Positions 6,827 to 13,717 of a DNA stretch of 25,273 nt are shown piece by piece. Within the stretch, counting starts at the first letter, position 1, and the number at the start of each line of letters is the position of its first letter. Origin of the DNA: CAG-307 sp964524125 (GTDB lineage: Bacteria; Bacillota_I; Bacilli_A; Acholeplasmatales; Anaeroplasmataceae); the NCBI GenBank assembly GCA_964524125.1, contig CAZGBY010000023.1:1-25273 (forward strand). The letters run 5' to 3'. The translations under genes and the position numbers were made by a program. The notes below the pieces were generated by a model. That model saw only the letters and a program-made list of their open reading frames with translations. It made no database searches and had not been told where the DNA came from.

Positions 6827-7846
6827 CTAGCCTTTATATAGGTCTCTAAGCTTCAATTTACATCGACTATTTACAGCTTTATTAAATGCTTTATATATTT
6901 TTTGCTTATTATCTTCTTCGGTATATTTTAGATGTTTTAGAAATTTAAATAGTCCTAAATATTTATTTAAGTATTTATCTTTTATTCCATGAAATCTATC
7001 AAAAAATTCAGTTAAATTTGAACATAGATTGTTCATTGTCGACATTTCTAACAATGTTTCTTCACTATGATCTTTTGATTTGTAATCAATATGTTTTAAC
7101 TTAAGTAATTCTACTAATTCATTATAAACCGTATTAAAATCAGTGATGATTGTACTACCTTCTTGTATTCGGTCTTTTAGATTATCTAAAATCAGTTGAG
7201 ATGTAATGTTTTTACCATAATTAGTAAATTTGGCAAATATATGGTCATTATCATCTATTGCTAGCAAAACCGTAACACAATCATCATTTATCGAATCAAC
7301 AGGATCGTTGCCATGGTGTCTTTGTGGACGTGAAAACTCAAACTTTCTCCCCTTTGAATTTGAACTCATTTGATATTCATCAATCCAAATTGTACCTGAT
7401 AAAATCATTCCTTCATCAAAATCTTCCACAGTTTCCATGATTTTATGACGCCATAAGAATGCTGTTTTAACATTTATATTCATTTCTGAAGCTATTTCTT
7501 TTAAACTAAGATTTTTTAATGTTAAATCAATGAATTTATTGTATGGAATTATATTTTTCTTAGTACTATGAAAAACTGATGTATTAGTTGCTCTAAATGT
7601 CTTCTTACAAAATTTACAAATATATTTTTGGTGGCCGTTTTTCTCTATTCCATTTCTCCAAATGTTTGTAGAGTTACACTTGGGACAAGTTAAAGTTCTA
7701 TTTTGAATTAGTAATTTATCAAGTGAAGTTTTATCTTTTAGTACTTGTTGCTTTTCATTAACAGCTAAAGATACAATTAGTAATTCTTCATAGTTTAAAG
7801 AATCTAATAATTCTAATGCTTTTTTTAATTTATCTGGGCTTGGCAT
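6827..7846 (-). CDS. IS1595-type (ISXO2-like) DDE transposase
   Basis: An intact 339-residue transposase. An N-terminal zinc ribbon has Cys54, Cys57, Cys77 and Cys80 (CPKC and CKFC). A helix-turn-helix region follows at about residues 105-140 (LSLKEIASEMNINVKTAFLWRHKI). The catalytic core begins with WIDEYQM (Asp156) and continues with TDFNTVY (Asp236). The third acidic or Asn position probably lies in the SNLTEFFDRFHGIKDKYL block at 276-293, where the ISXO2 family has its conserved N..E.....HG....YL pattern. The start ATG 7846 has no close Shine-Dalgarno; the nearest is AAGGAT, 14 nt upstream and buried in a hairpin stem, which implies weak translation. The gene ends at TAG next to the left repeat. 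Identification is firm at IS1595-like level, not to subgroup. Confidence 0.9.
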   Translation of the reverse strand: MPSPDKLKKALELLDSLNYEELLIVSLAVNEKQQVLKDKTSLDKLLIQNRTLTCPKCNSTNIWRNGIEKNGHQKYICKFCKKTFRATNTSVFHSTKKNIIPYNKFIDLTLKNLSLKEIASEMNINVKTAFLWRHKIMETVEDFDEGMILSGTIWIDEYQMSSNSKGRKFEFSRPQRHHGNDPVDSINDDCVTVLLAIDDNDHIFAKFTNYGKNITSQLILDNLKDRIQEGSTIITDFNTVYNELVELLKLKHIDYKSKDHSEETLLEMSTMNNLCSNLTEFFDRFHGIKDKYLNKYLGLFKFLKHLKYTEEDNKQKIYKAFNKAVNSRCKLKLRDLYKG

Positions 7847-7849
7847 AAT

Positions 7850-7935
7850 AAAAAAATAATATCCTTAAGGAACCGACCAACTATCATCGATAGTCGCCAA
7901 ACCCAACAATTATGGTCGGTTCCTTAAGGATATTA
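7850..7935 (-). terminator. long hairpin plus U-run between transposase promoter and start codon
   Basis: Arms 7857-7879 and 7913-7935 are perfectly complementary over 23 bp. The 33-nt loop holds a second small hairpin (ACTATC/GATAGT, 7880-7894). In the direction of transposase transcription the stem is followed at once by seven T (7856-7850), which is the form of an intrinsic terminator. The distal arm also contains the only Shine-Dalgarno-like AAGGAT. It could block read-through from outside, attenuate the element's own transcript, or both. Confidence 0.75.
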
Positions 7936-7983
7936 ATCCTTTCAATTATTTACTTAGGTTTGGCTATTTGTATTTTACAATAT

Positions 7984-8012
7984 TTAATACAAAATGTAAA
8001 TATTGTTGTCAA
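7984..8012 (-). promoter_or_regulatory. transposase promoter
   Basis: On the minus strand TTGACA (8012-8007, perfect -35), a 17-bp spacer and TATTAA (7989-7984, four of six) precede the hairpin. The predicted start near 7977 puts the whole hairpin into the transcript. Confidence 0.6.
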
Positions 8013-8024
8013 AATCAGTCAATT

Positions 8025-8050
8025 TATCAGTCGAATTATGGAATAGCGTA
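8025..8050 (+). repeat. right terminal inverted repeat of the IS
   Basis: 26 bp, the exact reverse complement of 6796-6821. Confidence 0.93.
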
Positions 8051-8058
8051 CAAAAAAA
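8051..8058 (+). repeat. 8-bp target-site duplication, right copy (CAAAAAAA)
   Basis: Identical to 6788-6795. The duplicated base run is itself one of the phased A-tracts. Confidence 0.9.
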
Positions 8059-8109
8059 TAAAAAAAAGTTAAAAAAAATCAAAAAAAATTAAAAAAAACA
8101 CCAAAAAAA
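8052..8109 (+). other. right half of a phased A-tract array upstream of recA
   Basis: A-runs of seven or eight begin at 8052, 8060, 8071, 8081, 8091 and 8103, a spacing of about 10.2 bp. Removing the IS and one duplication would join these to the four tracts at 6758-6795, giving about nine phased tracts in roughly 90 bp. Such DNA is intrinsically bent and, upstream of a promoter, often raises transcription. Confidence 0.65.
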
Positions 8110-8114
8110 GGATA

Positions 8115-8123
8115 TGTTATAAG
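8115..8123 (+). promoter_or_regulatory. possible extended -10 promoter of recA
   Basis: TGTTATAAG fits TGn plus five of six -10 bases and matches the other promoters here. It ends one base before GGAGGT, so a start about 7 nt downstream would leave a leader of under 10 nt. Use as a promoter is plausible but uncertain. Confidence 0.35.
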
Positions 8124-8136
8124 TGGAGGTGTTAAA

Positions 8137-9108
8137 ATGAATGAAAGAGAAGAAGCTTTAAATAACGCTCTTAAACTCATTGAAAAACAATATGGAAAAG
8201 GTTCTGTAATGAAATTAGGTTCAGAACCAGAAAAGATTGAAGTAATCTCTACTGGATCAATATCTTTAGACAAGGCTTTAGGTGTTGGTGGGTATCCAAA
8301 AGGTAGAATTATTGAAATCTATGGGCCAGAGTCATCTGGTAAAACTACATTTGCGCTTCACGCAATCGCAAATGCTCAAAAAAATGGAGGATATGCTGCG
8401 TTCATAGATGCGGAACATGCACTAGATCCTACATATGCTAAGGCGTTAGGTGTTGATATTGAAAACTTAATTTTATCTCAACCTGACAATGGCGAACAAG
8501 CTTTAGAAATAGCTGAAGCTTTAATTAAATCAGGGTCAATTGATATTTTAGTAGTTGACTCAGTTGCTGCTTTAGTCCCTGAAGCTGAACTTAATGGAGA
8601 TATGGGAGATTCTCATGTTGGTCTTCATGCAAGATTAATGAGTCAAGCTATGCGTAAACTTTCAGGAATAATATCTAAAACTAAATGTGTTGCGATATTT
8701 ATTAATCAAATTCGTGAAAAAGTAGGTATTATGTTTGGAAATCCTGAAACTACAACGGGTGGTAGAGCTTTAAAGTTTTATTCATCAGTCCGTCTTGAAA
8801 TAAGGCGTGGTGAACAACTAAAAGATGGTACTAATTATGTAGGTAATAGAACTACGGTCAAGGTTGTAAAGAATAAGGTTGCTCCACCATTTAGAACTTG
8901 TGAAGTAGAAGTTATTTATGGACAAGGTATTTCTTATTTAGGTGAAGTTGTTGATCTTGCTACTAATTATGGTATTATTGAAAAGGCTGGTTCTTGGTTT
9001 AGTTATAATTCAAATAAAATAGGACAAGGAAGAGAAAAAGTAAAAGAGTTCTTAAATGATAATCCTGATATCTTACATGAAATTGAAGAACAACTAAGAA
9101 ATATTTAA
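8137..9108 (+). CDS. recA: RecA recombinase
   Basis: A 323-residue RecA with all core motifs. It binds single-stranded DNA and ATP, forms the filament for homologous pairing and strand exchange, and acts in DNA repair. The Walker A GPESSGKT is at residues 63-70, the catalytic Glu is in DAEHALD (Glu93), Walker B is ILVVDSVAAL, and the L2 DNA-binding loop is in INQIREKVGIMFGNPETTTGG. The protein is shorter than the common 340-350 residues because it stops soon after DNPDILHEIEEQLRNI and lacks the long acidic tail; the tail normally restrains activity, so a short-tailed form is probably functional. GGAGGT at 8125-8130 precedes ATG 8137. No GAAC-N4-GTTC SOS box is seen upstream. An IS lies 86 bp upstream of the start. 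Confidence 0.97.
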   Translation: MNEREEALNNALKLIEKQYGKGSVMKLGSEPEKIEVISTGSISLDKALGVGGYPKGRIIEIYGPESSGKTTFALHAIANAQKNGGYAAFIDAEHALDPTYAKALGVDIENLILSQPDNGEQALEIAEALIKSGSIDILVVDSVAALVPEAELNGDMGDSHVGLHARLMSQAMRKLSGIISKTKCVAIFINQIREKVGIMFGNPETTTGGRALKFYSSVRLEIRRGEQLKDGTNYVGNRTTVKVVKNKVAPPFRTCEVEVIYGQGISYLGEVVDLATNYGIIEKAGSWFSYNSNKIGQGREKVKEFLNDNPDILHEIEEQLRNI

Positions 9109-9114
9109 CTAATT

Positions 9115-9153
9115 AAAAAAGAAGAAGTCATATAAAGATTTCTTCTTTTTTGT
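9115..9153 (+). terminator. intrinsic terminator of recA
   Basis: Arms AAAAAAGAAGAA (9115-9126) and TTCTTCTTTTTT (9140-9151) pair perfectly over 12 bp with a 13-nt loop; the T-rich arm is the U-run. Confidence 0.8.
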
Positions 9154-9178
9154 ATTATAAGAAAAAATATGCTAATAC
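9150..9178 (+). promoter_or_regulatory. possible promoter of the symporter gene
   Basis: TTGTAT (9150-9155), a 17-bp spacer and TAATAC (9173-9178) preceded by TGC form an extended -10-type promoter directly after the recA terminator. Confidence 0.4.
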
Positions 9179-9203
9179 TAAGTTTAGATACGGAGTGAAA
9201 ACA

Positions 9204-10616
9204 ATGAATGATAAATCTAAAAGAAGTATTGCATTATTCGCATTTAATAACGCCGCAACAAATTGTTATATGATATTATTAAATATTGCGTCTTATTATA
9301 CATTTGGTCCGGCAGGTCTTTTAATGTCAGTTTTATTAAATATAATAACCGTTATGAGAATTCTAGATGGTATAACAGATCCGTTTATAGGTACTTTAAT
9401 TGACAAAACAAAAACAAGATTTGGTAAATATCGCCCATTTATCATAATTGGTCAAATTATAATGTTACTATCAGTATTATTGCTTTATACTGTTGTAAAT
9501 AAAATAGAAAATAAAATACTTGCTTATATTGTATTTATTATATTTTATGCATTTTATGTAATAGGATATACTTGTCAAACCACATCTACTAAAGCTGGTC
9601 AAACTATTATTTCTAAAAGTCCAAAAGTAAGACCATTGATGACTTTATTTGATACTATTTATACAACCATTATATTTACATCTTTTGGAGTAATACTCCC
9701 AATCCTTGCAAGTGAATATGGTTCACTTTCTAATCAAAAGGTCTTTAATATGATGATGTTAATTTATATGCCGCTATCTTTGATATTTACTATTCTAGCA
9801 GTAATTGGTATAAAGGATTATGATAATGATAAATATTTAATCAATAATAAAGAAAAAATAAAACTATCATATTTTATAGAAGTTTTAAAACACAATAAAC
9901 CACTAAAATGTTTAATTACTTCAGAAGCATTACTTAAACTAGCTCAAACTATATCTACACATACTTTAATTACAACCTTACTTTTTGGAGTTATTCTTAA
10001 TAATTATAATTTATCATCTTATATGTCAATTCTGGTAAGTTTAATTACTATTATCTTAATATTTATTGTGACTAAAATTTCTAAAACATATGGGCAAAAA
10101 AGATCGTTTGTATATTCAAGTTTATTTTCTGCTTTAGCTAATATAATATATTTAATTATAATAATTATTATTAATACTAAAGGCACTTATTTAAATGCTT
10201 TATCATTTAAAGGTATATTATTTTCGATATGTTTTATCATAACAAGATCCTCAATTACAATAACTCAAGGAATAACGATTCCAATGATAGCAGATTGTGC
10301 AGATTATGAAACATATAAATATAATAAAACTATTCCAGGTGTAATATCTACTTTATTTTCATTTGTTGATAAAGTTATATCATCACTTTCAACATCTTTA
10401 ATTTCAATAATGTTATTATTTACACTAGGTTCTTCATCGCTAGATATAAACACACCTTATTCAAATGGTCTTTTTATTGTGTTTATAATTGCAGGAATAA
10501 TAATTCCATTAATAAGTTTTATAATTAACATTATAATGATGAAATATTATAGTCTTGATAAAAATAAAATGGAAGAAATATCTTCTGACTTAGAAAATAA
10601 AATAAAAAATAATTAG
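9204..10616 (+). CDS. GPH-family sugar:cation symporter (MFS)
   Basis: A 470-residue protein with about twelve membrane helices. The loop after helix 2 contains DGITDPFIGTLIDKTKTRFGKYRPF, the hallmark of the glycoside-pentoside-hexuronide:cation symporter family (MelB, GusB, XylP-like), where the Asp residues of helix 2 coordinate the cation. A second typical motif, IPMIADCADYETYKY, is at about residue 365-379. The transporter imports a sugar or glycoside with Na+ or H+; the substrate cannot be read from sequence. ATG 9204 follows CGGAGTG; the frame is open further upstream but would begin inside the recA terminator. No glycosidase or kinase gene is adjacent, so it is a solitary transporter unit with its own terminator. 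Confidence 0.85.
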   Translation: MNDKSKRSIALFAFNNAATNCYMILLNIASYYTFGPAGLLMSVLLNIITVMRILDGITDPFIGTLIDKTKTRFGKYRPFIIIGQIIMLLSVLLLYTVVNKIENKILAYIVFIIFYAFYVIGYTCQTTSTKAGQTIISKSPKVRPLMTLFDTIYTTIIFTSFGVILPILASEYGSLSNQKVFNMMMLIYMPLSLIFTILAVIGIKDYDNDKYLINNKEKIKLSYFIEVLKHNKPLKCLITSEALLKLAQTISTHTLITTLLFGVILNNYNLSSYMSILVSLITIILIFIVTKISKTYGQKRSFVYSSLFSALANIIYLIIIIIINTKGTYLNALSFKGILFSICFIITRSSITITQGITIPMIADCADYETYKYNKTIPGVISTLFSFVDKVISSLSTSLISIMLLFTLGSSSLDINTPYSNGLFIVFIIAGIIIPLISFIINIIMMKYYSLDKNKMEEISSDLENKIKNN

Positions 10617-10642
10617 AGATTCACTAAAAGTGGATCTTTTTA
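10617..10642 (+). terminator. intrinsic terminator of the symporter gene
   Basis: AGATTCAC and GTGGATCT pair over 8 bp (one G-U) around a TAAAA loop, followed by a T-run. It begins right after the TAG. Confidence 0.8.
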
Positions 10643-10676
10643 TAATAAAATCATTCTTTTTTAATTTTAACTATTA

Positions 10677-10685
10677 TGTTATACT
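10677..10685 (+). promoter_or_regulatory. extended -10 promoter of the DUF3320-like gene
   Basis: TGTTATACT lies 25 nt before ATG 10710, with GCAGGTGG between them. No good -35 box is seen. Confidence 0.55.
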
Positions 10686-10709
10686 TAATAATATAAAGCA
10701 GGTGGTAAA

Positions 10710-11198
10710 ATGAATACAAAAGAATACATAGTTTGTAAAGAACTTAAAAATATATCATTAAAAGAATTATACGAAGGAAATCAAGAATCAAGAAATGATT
10801 TAAAATATAATATTGAATGTTTAGTTAATACAGAATCTCCTATTTCTTTAAGTTTATTTAATAAAAGAATAAGAGAATCATTAGGTGTAAAAAAGGTTAG
10901 TAAGAACCTACTTGATATCTTTAAAGAAATATTAAAAGAACTTAACTATGTTATAGAAGATAATGATTTTGATCCAATCATATGGCCAGATACTGGTAAA
11001 TATACTTTAGATTATTTTAGAATTAATTCAAATAGAACTTTATACCAAATAGAAAAAAGTGAATTAAAAGTTTTAATTGATTCTATTAAAGATTATAAGG
11101 ATAAAAATGAATTGTATCATAAAATCTTAAATAAATTAGGATATGAAGTTTTAACTACAAAAGCCCTATCATATCTAGATTATGTAATGGAGAATTAA
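10710..11198 (+). CDS. stand-alone DUF3320-like protein
   Basis: A 162-residue soluble protein. The central part (NIECLVNTESPISLSLFNKRIRESLGVKKVSKNLLDIFKEIL, about residues 28-68) resembles the DUF3320 module: a short segment starting with 'E.PI....L.KRIRE..G..R.....' that is usually found at the C-terminus of very large AAA/helicase-nuclease proteins. The second half ends with WPDTGKYTLDYFRINSNRTLYQI and a helical segment KILNKLGYEVLTTKALSYLDYVM. The winged-helix character of the module suggests protein or nucleic-acid binding. Here it occurs alone, not fused to a helicase. ATG 10710 follows GGTGG. The next gene begins 2 bp after its stop, so the two form a unit. Confidence 0.5.
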   Translation: MNTKEYIVCKELKNISLKELYEGNQESRNDLKYNIECLVNTESPISLSLFNKRIRESLGVKKVSKNLLDIFKEILKELNYVIEDNDFDPIIWPDTGKYTLDYFRINSNRTLYQIEKSELKVLIDSIKDYKDKNELYHKILNKLGYEVLTTKALSYLDYVMEN

Positions 11199-11200
11199 TT

Positions 11201-11749
11201 ATGGAAGAAAAAAAGATTTATATCTTAAAAGATTCTAAAAATGTTTATGTAAATAAAGTTAATAAATTATATGATTTTTTCGATGAAGAATCATTTAAGA
11301 ATCTTTTAAAAACGAATATATCATTAGGTAAAAGACAAGAATTAAATTCCTATGTTATTAATAATATTAAAATAAAACCAATATTAATTGATATAAAGTT
11401 AACCCCATCTAATCTAGAAAGTATTCCCCTATATTATCTTGATAAGAAATACTTTATTAATAATTATGATAATATAATTATAAATTTAAAAGAAGAATTA
11501 CCATTTAAAGAGAAAGAAAAAGAAGTTCTTCAAAATATTTACAAAATATATAAATTTGATTTATATGAATATTTATATGATACCTTATCTAAAATAAAAA
11601 AAGGTATATTAGTATCTAATATAAAAGATGCAAATGGACTTGTTCAATATCTATATAAGGAACAATCACATTTAATTAAAAGAAAAGATAAAGATTCTAT
11701 CTTAATCATATGTCAATATATGTGGAATCTTATTATTGTAAATCAATAA
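11201..11749 (+). CDS. hypothetical protein, 182 aa
   Basis: I do not recognise this family. It is a soluble, Lys/Asn/Ile-rich protein with no signal peptide or clear membrane helix. It has an N-terminal part with short strands (KKIYILKDSKNVYVNK), a Pro-containing middle (IKPILIDIKLTPSNLESIPLYYLDKKYF), and a helical C-terminal half (KEKEKEVLQNIYKIYKFDLYEYL). The ATG is 2 bp after the TAA of the DUF3320-like gene and the ribosome site (GGAG) lies in that gene's last codons, so translation is probably coupled. The next gene has its own promoter. The two genes may encode partners. Confidence 0.55.
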   Translation: MEEKKIYILKDSKNVYVNKVNKLYDFFDEESFKNLLKTNISLGKRQELNSYVINNIKIKPILIDIKLTPSNLESIPLYYLDKKYFINNYDNIIINLKEELPFKEKEKEVLQNIYKIYKFDLYEYLYDTLSKIKKGILVSNIKDANGLVQYLYKEQSHLIKRKDKDSILIICQYMWNLIIVNQ

Positions 11750-11776
11750 TTATTTATTGCTTAAATCATCCCTTTA

Positions 11777-11785
11777 TGATAAAAT
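11777..11785 (+). promoter_or_regulatory. extended -10 promoter of the GGDEF operon
   Basis: TGATAAAAT is 26 nt before ATG 11811, with AAGGTGGTGAT between. It probably drives the three genes to 14286. Confidence 0.5.
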
Positions 11786-11810
11786 TTTTAAAGTATAAGG
11801 TGGTGATTTA

Positions 11811-12818
11811 ATGTATACAAAAACTTATTTGAATAACTATGATTTATTTAAAAATAAGACTTTAGATTTATTAGTAGATGATCTTACAAAGACATTATCT
11901 CGTCCCTATATAATTAAATATATTAAATCACTTATATCTTTAGAAAAACCATTTACTTTACTTATGTTAGATGTTGATAATTTCAAATCGATAAACGATG
12001 TTTATGGTCATTTAGCAGGAGATGATATCTTATCTTTAGTATCAAAAAGAGTACTTGATTTTATTCAAACAAAAGGTCTTGTTGGACGTTATGGTGGAGA
12101 TGAATTTTTAATAGTTATACCAGGTGTTGAATCTAGGGTAAAACTTAATAAATATTTAAATGAGTTAAAAGAGTTTTGTTTCTTAAATGGATTTTATATT
12201 AAAAATAAACAAGTATATATAACATCTACAATTGGTTGTGTATCTTATCCTTTAGATGGAAAAACTTATGAGGAATTATTTTGTTGTGTAGATAAAGTAC
12301 TTTATTATGGTAAGGAACAAGGTAGAAATTGTTTTAATATATATAAAGGGAAATATCATGAACATATTGATGTTACTAAAAATATAACATCATCTATAAT
12401 TGATATAATGAATAAATTTACATATAATTTTAAGAAATTGAAATTTGATGTAGCTTTAAAATCATCATTTGATTTGATTTTAAAATATTCATCATTAAGT
12501 AATATCTTCTATTTGACTAATTTAGAAGAAATATCCTATAAAGAAGATATTAATATTTCTTATAAATTACTAAATGAATTATATAAATCAAAAGATAATA
12601 TTATGATATGTCAAAATTATGAAGAATATCAAAATCATAATTTAAAATTATATGAACTTTGTACTTTATGTAATATTAAATCTTTTGTTATAATTTCATT
12701 TGAAATAAATAATTGTTACAATTATTTATTATTTGCAGATTCAAATCGAAAAAGAATCTGGCAAGAAAGAGAATTAGTATTATTTATGCATTTTTCTAAA
12801 ATACTAGAATTACAATAA
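11811..12818 (+). CDS. GGDEF diguanylate cyclase with C-terminal GAF-like domain
   Basis: A 335-residue cytosolic protein. Residues 22-170 are a GGDEF domain: LTKTLSR, then LLMLDVDNFKSINDVYGH (metal-binding Asp54), and the active-site RYGGDEF at 93-99 intact, followed by STIGCVSYP and the conserved VDKVLYYGKEQGRN. It should make cyclic di-GMP from two GTP. The allosteric RxxD site five residues before GGDEF is absent (QTKG there), so product inhibition at that site is unlikely. Residues about 180-335 look like a GAF sensor domain, ending in WQERELVLFMHFSKILEL. Sensor domains usually come before GGDEF, so the order is reversed. No membrane segment is seen. It is the first of three tightly spaced genes, with 17 bp to the exonuclease gene. 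The GAF call is moderate. Confidence 0.8.
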   Translation: MYTKTYLNNYDLFKNKTLDLLVDDLTKTLSRPYIIKYIKSLISLEKPFTLLMLDVDNFKSINDVYGHLAGDDILSLVSKRVLDFIQTKGLVGRYGGDEFLIVIPGVESRVKLNKYLNELKEFCFLNGFYIKNKQVYITSTIGCVSYPLDGKTYEELFCCVDKVLYYGKEQGRNCFNIYKGKYHEHIDVTKNITSSIIDIMNKFTYNFKKLKFDVALKSSFDLILKYSSLSNIFYLTNLEEISYKEDINISYKLLNELYKSKDNIMICQNYEEYQNHNLKLYELCTLCNIKSFVIISFEINNCYNYLLFADSNRKRIWQERELVLFMHFSKILELQ

Positions 12819-12835
12819 ATTTTTAAGGTGATAGA

Positions 12836-13717
12836 ATGGAGATTAAAGGTATTATTCATAATGTTAATATTAAAAATAAAACAATTTCCATTTTAAGAAA
12901 TGGTTCTTTAAAGTTTTTTTATTTTCAAAATAATTTAATGAAAAGATTTAAAAAATATTTATATCCTTCTAATGTTATAAGTTTAGTTGCAGAAGATAGT
13001 AAGGAAGTAAAAGGTAAATATTATGCTCATCAAGTAATTTATGTATCAGAAATATTTATTCCAACACAAAGGGGTAAGAAATATTTATATGATAAGAGAA
13101 ATTTAAATAAATCTTTAATTACATTTTTTGATTCATTAAACTATAAATTATTCTTAGATATAGAAATGACTATGCCTGGATTTAATCCAAATTCTAATTT
13201 TGTATCTGAAATAATACAAGCAGGATTTTTTATAGTTGATAAAAAAGGTATAGTAGTTGAAAAATATAATTATCATATTAGACCTACTAAAGTACATAGA
13301 ATTAATAGAAGAACAAGAGATTTTTTACATATAGAAAATAAAGATGTAAAAGATTCGGTATCTTACTATAAGTTCTATAATAAGTTTAAACAAGTACTTA
13401 TGAAATATCACCCAGCTATATTAACATTTGGTAAAAATGATAAGTTATTCTTAGAACGTTCATATTTAATTAATGAACTTCCTTCACTTAATTATATATC
13501 TAGATTTATAAACTTATCTCAACTTATTAAGAATTATTATGAACTTAAAAAAGATCCAGGATTATTTTCTTTATATGAACAATATACTGGAATTAAAAGT
13601 AATCAAACTCATGATGCATTAGAAGATGCTTTAATTACTTTTGATGTATATAATTTATTTGTTAAAGATATGAAAAATAAAGAACGAAAGGAAAATTTGC
13701 CTTGCATATTGGGATAA
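12836..13717 (+). CDS. DEDDh 3'-5' exonuclease with extra N-terminal domain
   Basis: A 293-residue protein. Residues 104-275 are an RNase T / DNA polymerase III epsilon-type exonuclease: LFLDIEMT (Asp108, Glu110), FGKNDKLF (Asp202) and THDALEDA (His259, Asp264) form the DEDDh set, two-metal catalysts that remove nucleotides from 3' ends of DNA or RNA. Residues 1-90 form a separate, basic, beta-rich domain (GIIHNVNIKNKTISILRNGSLKFFYF) reminiscent of an OB or cold-shock fold, which would suit nucleic-acid binding; that is inference from its strand pattern. GGTGAT precedes ATG 12836. Substrate (DNA or RNA) is not determined. Its 3' end overlaps the racemase-like gene by 16 bp. Similar proteins act as stand-alone small-RNA or DNA repair nucleases. 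Confidence 0.8.
   Translation: MEIKGIIHNVNIKNKTISILRNGSLKFFYFQNNLMKRFKKYLYPSNVISLVAEDSKEVKGKYYAHQVIYVSEIFIPTQRGKKYLYDKRNLNKSLITFFDSLNYKLFLDIEMTMPGFNPNSNFVSEIIQAGFFIVDKKGIVVEKYNYHIRPTKVHRINRRTRDFLHIENKDVKDSVSYYKFYNKFKQVLMKYHPAILTFGKNDKLFLERSYLINELPSLNYISRFINLSQLIKNYYELKKDPGLFSLYEQYTGIKSNQTHDALEDALITFDVYNLFVKDMKNKERKENLPCILG

Larger units (their letters stand above)
6796..8050 (-). mobile_element. complete IS1595-family-like insertion sequence, 1255 bp
   Basis: The element is bounded by perfect 26-bp terminal inverted repeats (6796-6821 and 8025-8050) and an identical 8-bp target duplication. It carries one transposase gene on the minus strand whose stop codon is five bases inside the left repeat. 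A 23-bp imperfectly looped hairpin with a U-run lies between a good promoter and the transposase start. Perfect repeats, a perfect duplication and an intact gene all point to recent insertion. It separates pgsA from recA and lies in A-tract DNA. Confidence 0.93.

Noticed and set aside
7857..7935. Palindrome in the IS as a CRISPR repeat or integron site
   Set aside because: It is a single perfect inverted repeat with a U-run, not repeated elsewhere in the window.
8079..8273. Minus-strand open frame over the recA start
   Set aside because: It is antisense to the conserved RecA N-terminus and has no ribosome site; a shadow.
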